A DNA stretch of 64,000 nucleotides from Linyphia triangularis (taxonomy: Eukaryota > Arthropoda > Arachnida > Araneae > Linyphiidae): positions 2,728,001-2,792,000 of the forward strand of contig OZ021722.1 of the NCBI GenBank assembly GCA_963978545.1. Direction: 5' to 3'. Under the pieces are notes generated by a model. That model was not told the DNA's origin, did not search any database, and saw only the letters and a program-made list of their open reading frames with translations. Shown piece after piece: positions 24,072 to 34,400 of the stretch. Position 1 is the stretch's first letter, and every line of letters starts with the position of its first letter. A program made the position numbers and the translations under genes.

Positions 24072-24268
24072 ACGAACACGCAGTTGGTATAGTGGTTAGC
24101 GTGTTAGCTTCTAGACCACGAGGTTGCGGGTTCCGAGTCCCGTGTTAGGCATTGGGTGTTTGTAAATGTTTGTTGGCTTGTCAAATGACGAATGTTTCGG
24201 CGCATTACAGCCCTCGTGTTGCTGACGGCGCCAGATAATCTGAAAACAACCAACCAACGAACACGCAG
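24072..24268 (+). mobile_element. SINE-1 copy e
   Basis: A 12-bp duplication, ACGAACACGCAG, at 24072-24083 and 24257-24268 flanks the SINE. The first few bases of the head are missing; the A-box region, C-inserted B box and tail are present. Confidence 0.92.
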
Positions 24269-24599
24269 CACCAATCTAATCCCATGCGACTTCTTTCTTT
24301 GGAGCTGGACTAAGGAACAAGCGTACAAGTTAAAACCACAGGGATATTAACGGCCTTGAACATAGTAACCGAGAAATGCCTGTGAACGTTCCATTTGAGA
24401 TGTCACGAAGAGCTGTGGATTCTGTTCCAAAAAGATTCCAGAAATGTGTGGAAAATGTGTGGTGCATGTAACTTGATAGCCAAATGGTAAACCTTCATAA
24501 TGTATTCAATGTAAACAAAAGTGTGACAGATTGTTTACTCTTTGAAATATCCATTGTTACAAATAAGTAATGACTTGACAGCCACCCTGTAGTTTGCGC

Positions 24600-25170
24600 A
24601 GCCCATGGTTGTAAGTGTGCGACATTCACTCTTCTTTCTGTATTCGTATATGTGCAGCATTCATTGTTTTTTCTATATTCGTAAGTGTATGACATCCATG
24701 TTTCTCTCTACGTTCGTATATGTGCATCATTCCTGGTTTCATCACTGTTTGTGCAATAGCCATTCATCCTACGTTCTTATATGGACATCATTCGTGGGTC
24801 ATACGTGTGAGAGATCCATCTTATGTTCGCATGCGTGCAACATTCTTGGTTCTGTCTGTAGGTGTCAGATATCCATGTTTCTTTTTGTGTTTCCATCACT
24901 GTTCGAGCATGTACGATAGCCATGTTTCTTTCTATGTTCTTTCATGGACAATATTCGTGGTTTATAAGTGTGAGATATCTCTTACCTTCCTCAACATTCA
25001 TGGTTCTGCCCATGCTTCTTTCTTAGTTAGTACATGTGCCCCCATTCATGGTTCTATCCATGCTCCTTACGTATATGATATTCAATGTTTCAATACATGT
25101 TTTTACACGTGCATTATCTGCTTGTTCGGTCAATGCCCGTATATGAGTAACATTCACAGGGAAAACTTGA
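24600..25170. repeat. Degenerate minisatellite (unit near 40 bp)
   Basis: Words such as TTCGTATATGTGCA, ACATTCATGGTTCT, CCATGTTTCTTTCT and ATTCGTGG recur every 35-45 bases about a dozen times. The 167-residue frame here is a translation of this array; its repeated Cys/Phe/His-rich composition reflects the DNA repeat and not a protein family. Confidence 0.65.
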
Positions 25171-25494
25171 GCAACATTGTCAAGACGCAAACTCAAAATG
25201 TTCAACAGGGAAGTGCCATATGAATGGACGCGTTGTCTAAATTCATAATTCTGTATAATTCGCAATTAGAAAGCTGACATCAGCAACTTTTTCCAGTCAA
25301 GATTCATCTTCAGATCCAGTGAAAAGAAACACGTGACTTTGTGTGAATCCTTTGACAATAGCTCTTTTGAGTAACGACGATTCCTAATTACAATATCGAA
25401 CCGTTTTACTAAGGAATATCTTTCTGTTCCTATTTACTGCTGCATGCTCGCCAGCTGTAAAACGAAATATTATATTTATCAATTTACATTGAAG

Positions 25495-25910
25495 AGAAAG
25501 TCCAATTGAAGACTTATACTCCTTATGTTACAATTTTCTAGACCAGTGCGTTTAGAAACTACTTTTTGTAGAAAACCTTGAAATTTTCTGAGAAGGTACG
25601 AAAATTATTACTTGATGAAATGACACGAGTTAAATACTCGAAAATAGGGTCGAATGTATTCTATTTTATATTTAAAATCCTTATCTCAATGCTTACGCAG
25701 TGGCTTCACTTGGTTTTGTCTTTTGCTTGTTTTTAATTTTCATTTATAATAGATAGACATTAAATGAAAACAATTTGTGTCATTTCATTAAATGACCTTT
25801 TTCGTACCTACTCACCAAATGTCAATGTTTTCCACAAAGTAGTTTCTAAACGAACTGGGCTAGAAGATTGTCGAGTATAGAGAATGAACCTTCCATGGAA
25901 TAATCTTAAG
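25495..25910 (+). mobile_element. Foldback element C copy 6
   Basis: The left arm (ACCAGTGCGTTTAGAAACTA, GGTACGAAAATTATTACTTG), the centre (ATTTTCATTTATAATAGATA) and the right arm (GTACCTACTCACCAAATGTC, CTGGGCTAGAAGATTG) are present. LTR-B starts a few bases after its right end. Confidence 0.8.
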
Positions 25911-26375
25911 ATATTGTTGCACAAATTGTCTGTATATAGTGTAAATAGTGACGTATTATTTTAAAATTCTATTGTAATTTATTTTATCTTATTTTATTTA
26001 TTAACAGCGATTATAGAAGTTAGAAAAAGGTGGCAACATCTAAAGCAATCGAGAAATTTCGAGATGTTTCTTTTTCGATGAATTGGCTGGAAATTTCGGG
26101 AATGTTCTCACGCGCCTGCTATATAAAGACCGGAGATCGGGAAAGTTTCCAGATTGACTTCGAACTTCGATGAAAGCTTATCGCTTTGTTTACCTATTGG
26201 AGTGAGCTTGTATAGTCGCTGTATTCGAAGTTCTTTTTGCTGAAGCTTGTGTTGAAGCTTGAGAGTGACCGTTGCCTTTGAATAAATTTTGTGAGTTTTC
26301 TGAAGAGAGAATAAATATTTTTATACCGTAAAAACTGGGCCATCATTGCCTCAGTGGAGAAATTCATAACAATAT
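25911..26375 (+). mobile_element. LTR-B copy 1, solo LTR with ATAT duplication
   Basis: TGTTGCACAAATTGTCTGTA to TTCATAACA (25915-26371). ATAT flanks both sides. TATATAAAGACCGG lies near 26120 and AATAAA near 26280 and 26310, in the order of an LTR. Its promoter core matches LTR-A although the rest differs. No coding interior is adjacent. Confidence 0.85.
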
Positions 26376-26379
26376 TTAG

Positions 26380-26700
26380 ACAATGTTGGATTGCTTAAAA
26401 TAACCATTTTGAAAGGTTAATTCCTTATTATATACGTTTCCAGAAGAAGTTTTAACGAAAATTTCTAAAAAAAAAATCGCTTGAGATAAGAAATTAAAGA
26501 AACACCAATGATTTCCAGCTTCGCGATGAAACAAAATAATCGGCTTTGGTCCGATGTGCAGTTTAGCCTTTAAGTCCAAGAACATTACAAAGTTTATTTT
26601 ATTTGAGTTTTAGAAAGCACTGGGATACATCAATACAACTGAACAACATAAGCGTATATCTTTTTTAATACAAAAACAGGCGCACACACTGCCTTTCCTG
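26380..26700. repeat. Repeat K copy 1
   Basis: ATCGGCTTTGGTCCGATGTG, AGTCCAAG and ACATCAATACAACTGAACAA have counterparts at 61165-61310. The class is unknown and the two copies are diverged. Confidence 0.5.
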
Positions 26701-26832
26701 CTCATGCCCACACACCTGGGTGAAAATCAAGCATTAACAAAATACGAGTTGGCGAAAAAAAAAGACCAAGAAATTCTTTATTAAAAAAGCTATTGATATT
26801 TTCAAAACCGCTCATTTATAGAATATTTGTAA

Positions 26833-27720
26833 TACAAGGTCCGGCTATTATTTTCCAGGACTGACGTAACTGTAGGAGAACGAAAAGCCGGAAGATGGCC
26901 GCTAATGATTGCATATTGAAGAGCGTTTTCTTGCGCATGTGCAGTGCAATCGGCGTCATTCCTGAAGTAAGTGGTTCTCGTGGAAAGGCGCATTAAAACG
27001 TAGCTCTTAAATTCCTGTTGTCGAAGTGAAAATGGAGCAAAGAATTGACATTAAATTTTGCTTCAAATTGGATATCCCTATCCAGGTACGCAGGGTCAGT
27101 ATCAGCGTTGTCGATAAGTTCGCCACATGAGTCCAGTCTCAATTGCTTTTGTTCGTCTCTTAAATGGTGAGGAACGAATGTGGAACAAATCTTGCGTTTG
27201 CCTAGCTCTTGCGTCAAAATTCGCCGAACCGTCTCTTTGTCCATGTTCGATTCATTGGGGAGTACTCGAATAGTCAATCGGCGAACTCATTTCACCATAT
27301 CGCGAACTTTTTCAATTGCTTCCGGCGTGCGTACGGACTGCTGCAGACCTGTGTGTGGATCATCTTCGACGCTTTCGCGCCCGTCCCGAAAGCGTTTAAA
27401 CCATTCAAAAGTTCTTGAGCGGGATAATGCTTCCTCGCCTTAAACTTGTTTTAACATTTCGTAGGTTTCCGCAGCTGTCTTGCTCAATTTGAAGAAAAAT
27501 TTAATGGTAATTCTTTGCTCCATTTTCACTTCGACAACAGGAATTTAAGAGCAACGTTTTAATGCGCCTTTCCACGAGAACCACTTACTTCAGAATGGAG
27601 CCGATTGCACTGCACATGCGCAAGAAAACGCTCTTTAATGTGCAATCATTAGCGCCATCTTCCGGCTTTTCGTTCTCCTACAGTTACGTCAGTCCTGGAA
27701 ATTAATAGCCGGACCTTGTA
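26833..27720 (-). mobile_element. Mariner (Tc1/mariner) element, rearranged
   Basis: Flanked by TA at 26833-26834 and 27719-27720, with termini CAAGGTCCGGCTATTA at both ends. The inverted arms are about 235 nt (26835-27070 and 27485-27718) and each includes the transposase start codon. A normal mariner of about 1.3 kb has TIRs near 30 nt. Here the right side is the true 5' end and the left side is an inverted second copy of that 5' end, which replaces the catalytic and 3' parts. The element cannot make its own transposase. Confidence 0.92.
27072..27523 (-). pseudogene. Mariner transposase fragment, N-terminal part with stops
   Basis: Starting at the ATG complementary to 27521-27523, the minus strand codes in one frame for the mariner N-terminal DNA-binding region: MEQR start, the TYEML helix region, RTFEWFKRFRDGRESVEDD and the linker TPEAIEKVRDMV. 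It continues through the second helix-turn-helix (RRILTQELGKRKI, FVPHHL) to a DTDPAYLDRD stretch. The frame has two stops, TAA near 27440 and TGA at 27287-27289. Homology ends at about 27072, just before the block that would hold the first catalytic aspartate, so the DD(34)D domain is gone. It is a nonfunctional remnant, but the helix-turn-helix parts are well preserved. Confidence 0.9.
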
Positions 27721-27754
27721 TTAACTTTTTACAAGTGCGTGCGTTTTTGATAAA

Positions 27755-28310
27755 TCTATAATAATAAAACAAGCTGTCTGTCTCTGGATCTATAGAAAGT
27801 TACTTAGAACTGGAGTAGAACTCTGAAATTTTTAACAAAAGTAGTTTTGGCCTTCTAATTGGACTTTTAACAAAGAGAATGTTAAAATTTTAATGTTTTT
27901 TAATCAATATTTGTACAAAAGCGACTTCTTATAGACCAAAGCTCTGAAAGTTTCAACATAAGTAGTTTTGGCCTTCTAATTTAGCTTTCCAAAAAACACG
28001 TGTTTAAAAATTCTTAAAGGGGTCTTGTATTATTGTATTAAAGGGGATTTTTTTTTCTTTGTTTCTCGGCAGGGGAGAGGTTTCTAATTTTAAGGCTTTA
28101 CGTAGCAATTAGTTTTTTGTAAGGGAAGTGAGCTTATGTAACAATGAACCTTTCAGCCAGCGAAGCGAGCTCGATTTTGAGTTGCGATGAACCTTCCTGC
28201 GAGTGAAGCGCAAAAAGCTGGGACCTAAACACTAATGACGGATCTCCGCAACGAGGGGGCCACGAAACTTGCTAAAATATTGCTAATGGTAAAATTTCGT
28301 ATTAAGCTGG
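27755..28310 (+). mobile_element. Helitron-like element 1 (non-autonomous)
   Basis: It begins TCTATAATAATAAAAC and ends AAGCTGG, lying between a host A and a host T, as expected for TC...CTRR elements. The 5' end continues AAGCTGTCTGTCTCTGGATC, a start seen in many animal Helitrons. The 3' part holds AATGGTAAAATTTCGTAT, which recurs next to other Helitron-type ends here. There is no Rep or helicase frame. A strong 3' hairpin is not obvious. Confidence 0.7.
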
Positions 28311-28564
28311 TTAAACAATATTATAATCAATGATAATACAACCCCATAAAAACAGAGTTTTTAAAAAATAATTTATATGCATTGTTCAATTTTCATATTC
28401 ATTAAAACAGCGCTGATATTGAAAACATTTCTATCGACAAAATGTGCGCCAAACTACGTTTTAAAATTTATTTATTTAAAACTACCTGAATACCTGAAAC
28501 ATGTGCAATATTTTAGCTAGCTGTGAGGCCTCGCGTTGCGGAAATCCGTAACTGTTGTATAGGT

Positions 28565-28775
28565 CCCAGCTTTTGACGCTTCGTTCGCACGAAAGTTCAT
28601 CTCTACGCAAAATTGAGCTCGCTTCTTTCGCTGAAAAGTTCATTGACACACAAGCACAGGCTTACTTCACTCGTTAAAAGGTTCATTACTATGCAAACAT
28701 AGGCTCGCTTCGCTCTCTGAAAGGTTCATTGCTGCGTAAGCATAAGCTAGCTTCACTCACTAAACTCAAATTGCT
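28565..28775. repeat. Approximately 46-bp minisatellite in Helitron-like element 2
   Basis: GTTCATTGCTGCGTAAGCAT, GTTCATTACTATGCAAACAT and GTTCATTGACACACAAGCAC start successive units that also share GGCTCGCTTC-type words. Element 1 has about one and a half units. Confidence 0.65.
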
Positions 28776-29031
28776 ACGTAAAAGCCTTAATAGAGAAACA
28801 AAAATTCCCCGTTAATATCCCATTAATACAATAATACAACATCCCTTTAAGATTATTTTAACACTTGTTCTTGGAAAGCAAAATTAGAAGGCCAAAACTA
28901 CTTATGTTGAAAATTTCAGAGCTGTATCTCTATTATAAATCGTTCTGTAAAATATTTATGAATTAATTAAAAAAGAACTAAATAAAAACTTAAAATTCTG
29001 TTTTTCAAAAGTTTAATTAAGAGACCACAAC

Positions 29032-29509
29032 TACTTATGTTCTTCTTCTTATCAAGGACTATGGGGACTAAGGCACCTCTGCTTAAGCATTTTGTACCAA
29101 CCCCATATCCCGTACAGATCGGTAGTGGGCAGTACTGCACAGGATGAAAGCGTACACTCGCAAGAGGGAGTGCACAAGTCTACCTATAGCCCCCGAAGAG
29201 TTCATTTCTAGCTCTTTCGGTAGCTATCCGGTAGATGGCAGCACTACCGACCGTATGTGGAACTTCTTAATTTAGAGGCAATAACTAGCAGAAGATTCCA
29301 CCAGAAGACTTGGCTTTGCCGCCCCCAGAGGTATTGATTTGTATGATAACTTGGAGGACTTTGCGACCATGACTGATTTAACGTGCTCCAGTCACCACGG
29401 CGGTCTTTAGTCGGACCCAGGCCCGAATTCGCAACCTCAGGGCTCGCAACCTTCTAATTGCGAGAACGATACTCTCCCGACTGGGCTACGCGGCCCTGTT
29501 ACTTATGTT
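29032..29509 (-). mobile_element. SINE-F copy 1 (tRNA-derived)
   Basis: On the minus strand a tRNA-like head (GGGCCGCGTAGCCCAGTCGG, then GGTTGCGAATTCGGGCC) is followed by a body of about 370 nt ending in TCCTTGATAAGAAGAAG. A 10-bp duplication, TACTTATGTT, flanks it at 29032-29041 and 29500-29509. The A and B boxes are readable, so it is a Pol III-type retroposon distinct from SINE-1. Confidence 0.88.
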
Positions 29510-30024
29510 GAAAAATTCGTAGCTGTATCTCTATTTGAAGTCACTTTGTAAAAAAAAAAAAAAAAAAAAAATTAAGAAAGAACTAATTAAAATTTTAACA
29601 TTCTGTTTGACATGTATACAATTAGAAGGCCAAAGTTACTTATGCTGAAAATTTCAGAGTTTTACTCCAATTTTAAGTAGGTTTCTATAGATCCACAAAC
29701 AGACACACAGCTTGTTTTATTATTATAGATGAACTTGGACATCATCCAAATATCATTTATTTATTCTGATAGAAGTAATTTTGTTATTTATTTATTAAAA
29801 AACATTTTAGTCCACAGGAAAGAGTTTCAACACTGTTCTGTTCAATGCCTTTTTAATACGATTAAATTACAGCTAGTTGGTTTATTAGTATTTCGTAAAT
29901 GTGACCTTTTAGTGACAGTAACAAGCCCAAAATTTTGTAGAATGCATTGTCATCGACATCGAACCTATCTTCCAAGTTTCAGCCAGATTGAATGACGGCA
30001 AGGGGGTTAATTAAGCTTCAGCAG

Positions 30025-30254
30025 ATCCAACTTGACATTACTAGACGATAGATCTTCACCGTGCTCTTAGGCAGTTAATCCATTTTAGCGGAGTGAAGAC
30101 TTAATTCTCGCCAAACCTTATAGCCTTTTGTTCTGTACAGGGTTGTGGTTTGGCGAACATTATGCTTTCATGCCGCCAAAATGGATTAAATACCTATGAG
30201 CACTGTGACGATCTACCGTCTAAGTGATGTCAAGTTAAGTTGAATTTTAGTATA
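30025..30254 (+). mobile_element. Hairpin MITE D copy 3 (alpha arm first, 5' trimmed)
   Basis: The first end is shortened (CCAACTTGACATTACTAGAC), and the second end is complete to TTTTAGTATA. The alpha and beta arms are typical. It ends at the TA of a GTAAGTTCC word that matches the start of element C. Confidence 0.88.
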
Positions 30255-30409
30255 GTAAGTTCCTATACTCGCTATGTTACATACAGCACAGTTCATTTGG
30301 TACTTTGTAGAAAACCTTGACCATGAAATGACATAAATTAAAAACTTGAAAATAGCGTCTAATATATTTTATTTTATTAAAGAAAAGTAAAAAAAAACAA
30401 AAAAAAAAC

Positions 30410-31165
30410 TAGGGGTGTGGAACATCGCACAACTTTCAATTACACTATATTACTGATGAAGATTTGTGTAATTTATCACTTTTATATTTTCAGCAGTCGC
30501 TTAGAAAAAAATCACCAATTTGGCAATATTTTTTGTGATAATTCTTATATGGGTCTTTGTTTAAAAAAAAAAAAAAAAATGGGAATTTTGGCGATATGTT
30601 TATCGATAATTCTAATATTATACTTTCTTGTAAATGAAACTGAGCAGAGATAAAAAAAAAAAAAAAAAAAAAAAAAACGGTCGTTGATGAGGTATGCTCA
30701 AGGAAAAAGAACTCTGTGTTAAAGGCATTTGTTTTTCAACTTTTTACGCCGTTAAATCATTTTTACGGGAATTTCGGTGGTGGGGATGTTTAGAACACCT
30801 TAAGAGGCATTACCACAGCGATTTTGAACAAGATCGTTAGAGCCTTTTTTAGCAACTACAGAAAAACATGATTTTTTTTCAATGGCAGCTACCCTACGCG
30901 CATGCGTGATTTTGACGAAAACCTTAATGGTAGGTCCCATGGTCGCCACTAATCCCCATACCAAATTTGAACATCGTAGATCGATTTGTTCTGGAGTTCT
31001 GTTGACCATAAACACACACACAGACAGACATTTTTTCTAGATCACATTTTTGAAATCAGGATGTTCCAAAACGTGGAGAAATGCAAAAATGCTTTTTTTT
31101 TTTTTGGACCGAAGCTATATTTTTATTACTCTATGTATTTGTACATATGGGTAATTGAAAGTAAA
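30410..31165 (+). repeat. Repeat E copy 4 (full length)
   Basis: A complete E from GGGTGTGGAACATCGCACAA to GGGTAATTGAAAGTAAAAAA. It serves as the reference for the family. It is inserted in element C. The palindrome is mutated to GCGCATGCGT. Confidence 0.85.
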
Positions 31166-31341
31166 AAAAGTCTACTGCAGGTGAATACACTGCTTAGACA
31201 TAGACTTAAGGAATTCAAATATAAAATAAAATAAATCAAAACTCCATTTTTTAGTTTTCAATTTATGGCATTTCAGCAAGTGATCATTTTCCTAAAAAAT
31301 GCCAAAGATTGTATGCAAAGTAGTTTCTGTGTGAATTGGAC

Positions 31342-31594
31342 TATACTAAACTTCAACTTAACTTGACATCACTAGAAGGTAGATCGTCACCGTGCCCATA
31401 GGCAATTAATCCATTTTAGCGGAGTGAAGACATAATTCTCGCCAAACCACAACCCTGTAGGGAACAAAAATTCTCGCCAAACCTTATGGTTTGGCGAGAA
31501 TTATGTCTTCACTCCGCTAAAATGGATTAATTGCCTATGGGCACGGTGACGATCTACCGTCTAGTGATGTCAAGTTAAGTTGAAGTTTAGTATA
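31342..31594. mobile_element. Hairpin MITE D copy 4 (both arms alpha)
   Basis: TATACTAAAC to GTTTAGTATA. Unlike other copies, both arms are alpha type and pair over about 107 nt with a single mismatch. They share private changes (GTGCCCATAGGCAATTAATC on both arms). The spacer ACAACCCTGTAGGGAACA is in the beta-first orientation. Confidence 0.93.
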
Positions 31595-31640
31595 GAAGAT
31601 TGAAAACATAGCGAAGTATAGGAGAAAATTCCTATTTCTC

Positions 31641-32756
31641 TTAATGCCACAAACGAGAACCACCGAAAAGAGTTTTGGCGAATCTTCAAAAAAATCTAGC
31701 TCCCCCCCCCTTCCCCCCTGAAACTGAACTAAAGTCATACAAATTCCATCCAAGTTGTCAATATGTATTGCATAAAAACTCTTCCCCCCCCCCCTCCACC
31801 TAAAAGGATAGCCGTAAGTCTTCTTTCATTATCCTCCGTGTCTCGTAAACATCTCTTCTGCAGAAAGGATTGATTATCGTTATCGGTTTTGCAAAACTTT
31901 TCGTACGCTGCAGAGTGGTGGCTTTTCATATCAAATGGTTTGGAAGCTGGTTACGTCGCCAAGACGCCAATTTTTATATTCAGAAAGGATTTTGAGTGGA
32001 AAACGGCCATCAGAAGAGAATTTGTTTTCCGGGGTTGGAAGTTTGATCTTCGGGGAAGGAGTGTGAGATGTTTGTGGTGTTGTTGTGATGGAGTTGGGGA
32101 GAAAAGTTAGCGAGTTAAATAATTTTTCCGTTATTGGAGTTCGTGATATTTACTATTATGACGAAGTAGTACAATAAAGGAATTGTTTCTGTGACAGGAA
32201 GAATTGTTAGCGTAGGAGAGTAACTTCTGTATTAAAGTAATCTATTCCTGCATTGGAGCAGTGACGACCCGTTGGCAAAAATCTTAGAGAAGACACTCCC
32301 CCCCCCCCCTCCCACACACTTCCCACAGTCATTCAAGAATGAATGTTCTTTTGATTTTAATTATTCAAATTCAAAGCTTGCTTTCAATATTTACAACATG
32401 ATGTAAGGAAAAAATAACTTATTTTAACTTACTTATAACGAAGCTATTTGTTTCAAAATGATTTAATTATTAATTTTAGTATTAACTAAAAAGAAATAAC
32501 AAGTAAACTCATGTGTAAACTTTTCACGAAATCGATTTCAGTTTGGTGTAGAACTTTCTAAGAAATGCTCGTTTCTCTCCCAACCCCCCCCCCCTCCCCA
32601 CTCACTCACACACGAGTACCATTAAATCAACAGCCGAAGCTGAAACTATAATAAAAAGGCTACATGTCGCCACAAGTCGTATACAATTAGCGGGAAAGGA
32701 GACTCCAAACTAGTAGTTTGCTACCATGGCAACGGTGCAGATTATTTGGAAATTCT
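31641..32756. other. Apparently unique sequence
   Basis: It contains several C runs (31701, 31785, 32299, 32584) and open frames on both strands without domain signatures. No repeat-family match was seen. Confidence 0.4.
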
Positions 32757-32965
32757 CTCTGTGGCTGTAGCCGACCAAACGGTATAGTGGTTATCGGGGC
32801 TAGCTTCTAGACCGCGAGGTTGCGGGTTCCGAGTCCCGTGTTAGGCATGGGTGTTTGTAAATGTATGTTGGCTTGTCTAATGACGAATGTTTCGGCGCAT
32901 TATAGCCCTCGTGTTGCTGACGGCGCCAGATAATCTGAAAACAACCAACCAACTCTGTGGCTGTA
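32757..32965 (+). mobile_element. SINE-1 copy f
   Basis: A 13-bp duplication, CTCTGTGGCTGTA, at 32757-32769 and 32953-32965 flanks a full-length element (head GCCGACCAAACGGTATAGTG). Confidence 0.94.
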
Positions 32966-33889
32966 CCTCGCTCGATAATCGTCTGATTAAGTTAATTTGA
33001 GAGGATTATTTTTTTCATCAATTGTTTTTTTTACTTACCGTCGAAATTTCATCTTCATTTGGCGATTCTAATCTACATTTAAGAAAATTAGTAAAATAAA
33101 TAATCAAAGTTGACTAGCGATTGGTAAATTTTAATTTTCAGCTATTAAATTAGATGCAGTCTGGCTGAACTTGCTCACGAGCCGCCACTGCAGTGTGGTT
33201 AAAAGTCCTTCAGAAAAGACTTTGAGATCGCATAACTACGATACAGTCACAGGAGACAAGTGCTAAACTCAGTTTCTCGCAGTGCGAGCATTATTTTTAC
33301 AAAGCAAAGTATTCTCGAACATTAAGACAGGTCAATTTCATTCTCAAATAAAAAACCTTCTTGGCGAATTAATTTTTCTGCACATAAACACTTTTTTCCC
33401 TTTCAGCATCCCGAATAAATCCCAAACCCGTCCCGATTTAAGTGCCTTCCATCCAACTGAATTGTGGAAATCTTACCTGAAAGTGGCTATAAAAACGCTG
33501 TTTCGGGTATTAAAGCGCGGATTTTTGTGTCTTGCCTCTGGACGTTTAGAAGTGCTTTTAGAATGTGTTATTCCACCCCCATCCCACGCGTTCACTTTCG
33601 AGCAATTTCCCAGAGAAAGCGGAAGAGATGTTTTTTTATTTATTTTTTTATTTTATGGTTTGTGCTTTTGTGTGTTGCACTTTTAACTTTTCGTAAAATG
33701 TAAATTGCGCTCGGTTTTTCCTTGGAGATGAAGTGGTTACCTACTCCATTTGTTGTTGTTTTCATAGGTTCGCTGTTCGGTTTGTCTGGTATTTTTAGTT
33801 TTTTTTTATGCCTGACCAAGAATACGTGTGAGATAGGTGGGGGGGGGGGGAGGTTGAGGGGATACTAAGTACTTGAAAATATAGTTCCA
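32966..33889. other. Apparently unique sequence
   Basis: It includes the frame 33282-33686 (134 residues), which lacks a recognisable domain, signal peptide or splice context and is overlapped by another frame. A 13-G run lies near 33838-33850. Confidence 0.4.
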
Positions 33890-34400
33890 TTCTTTGTACT
33901 TTTAATTGCATATATGTTTACATAGTCTAATGAAAATGTAGCATTCGGTCAATTTTTTTTTTTTTTTTCATTTCTCCACGTTTTCAAAAATAAAATCGGT
34001 CTCCGAAAAAATGTCTGTCTGTGCGTACGTGGTCAGAATAACTGCCGAAACGAATTTACCTACGATGCTCAACTTTGGTAAGCGGATTGGTGGTGACCAT
34101 GGGACTTCTTACCATTAAGGTTTTCGTCAAAAATGCGCGTGCGCATAAAGTAGCTGCCATTGAAAAAATCATGTTTTTCAGCAGTAGTTAAAAGAAACGG
34201 CTTTAACGAATTTGATCAAAACCACTATGGTAATGCCTCTTAAGGAGTTCTAAACATCCCCACCTCCGAAATTCCCGTTTAAATGCGTCAAAAAAAAGTT
34301 GAAAACCATTGTCTTCAACACAGAGCTCTCTTTCCTTGAGCATCACTCATCGACGACCCGTTTTTCTTCCCTTCTCTGTTTCACTTACAAGAAATGATAA
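33890..34400 (-). repeat. Repeat E copy 5
   Basis: Reverse E with CATATATGTTTACATAG, TCTCCACGTTTTCAAAA, GTACGTGGTCAGAATAACT, GCGCGTGCGCAT and CACCTCCGAAATTCCCG. Confidence 0.8.

Larger units (their letters stand above)
28482..29729 (-). mobile_element. Helitron-like element 2, carrying SINE-F
   Basis: On the minus strand it begins TCTATAATAATAAAACAAGC at 29729, and its 3' end reads GGTATTCAGGTAG before T, a mutated version of the GGTATTCAGCTAG end seen at 40082 and near 53770. It is oriented opposite to element 1. 28570-28770 holds about four imperfect 46-bp repeats (AAAGGTTCATT...GCTCGCTTC). SINE-F copy 1 interrupts it. Confidence 0.7.
28311..30027 (-). mobile_element. Repeat H copy 7, split by Helitron-like element 2
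   Basis: 28315-28481 (CATAAAAACAGAGTTTTTAA to AAAATTTATTTATTTAAAA) and 29735-30025 (ATTTATTTATTCTGATAG to GACGGCAAGGGGGTTAATTA) are consecutive parts of one H element. The intervening 1.25 kb is a Helitron-like insertion without target duplication. D copy 3 follows directly. Confidence 0.75.
30253..31640 (+). mobile_element. Foldback element C copy 7, split by E and D
   Basis: The left arm (TATACTCGCTATGTTACA, AAAACTTGAAAATAGCGTCT) stops near 30380 and the right half resumes near 31166 (AATTCAAATATAAAATAAAA, CAAGTGATCATTTTCC). E copy 4 lies between. D copy 4 then splits the right arm at the TA of GGACTAGAAG. Confidence 0.75.

Noticed and set aside
27180..27443. Plus-strand frames over the mariner
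   Set aside because: They are antisense to the transposase remnant, whose mariner motifs are clear on the minus strand.
29440..29499. Functional tRNA gene on the minus strand (GCGTAGCCCAGTCGGG)
   Set aside because: It is the head of SINE-F: it is followed by a shared non-tRNA body and flanked by a 10-bp duplication.
33282..33686. 134-codon open frame as a possible gene or exon
   Set aside because: No recognisable domain, no splice or promoter context, overlapped by a second frame, and composition like the surrounding non-coding sequence.
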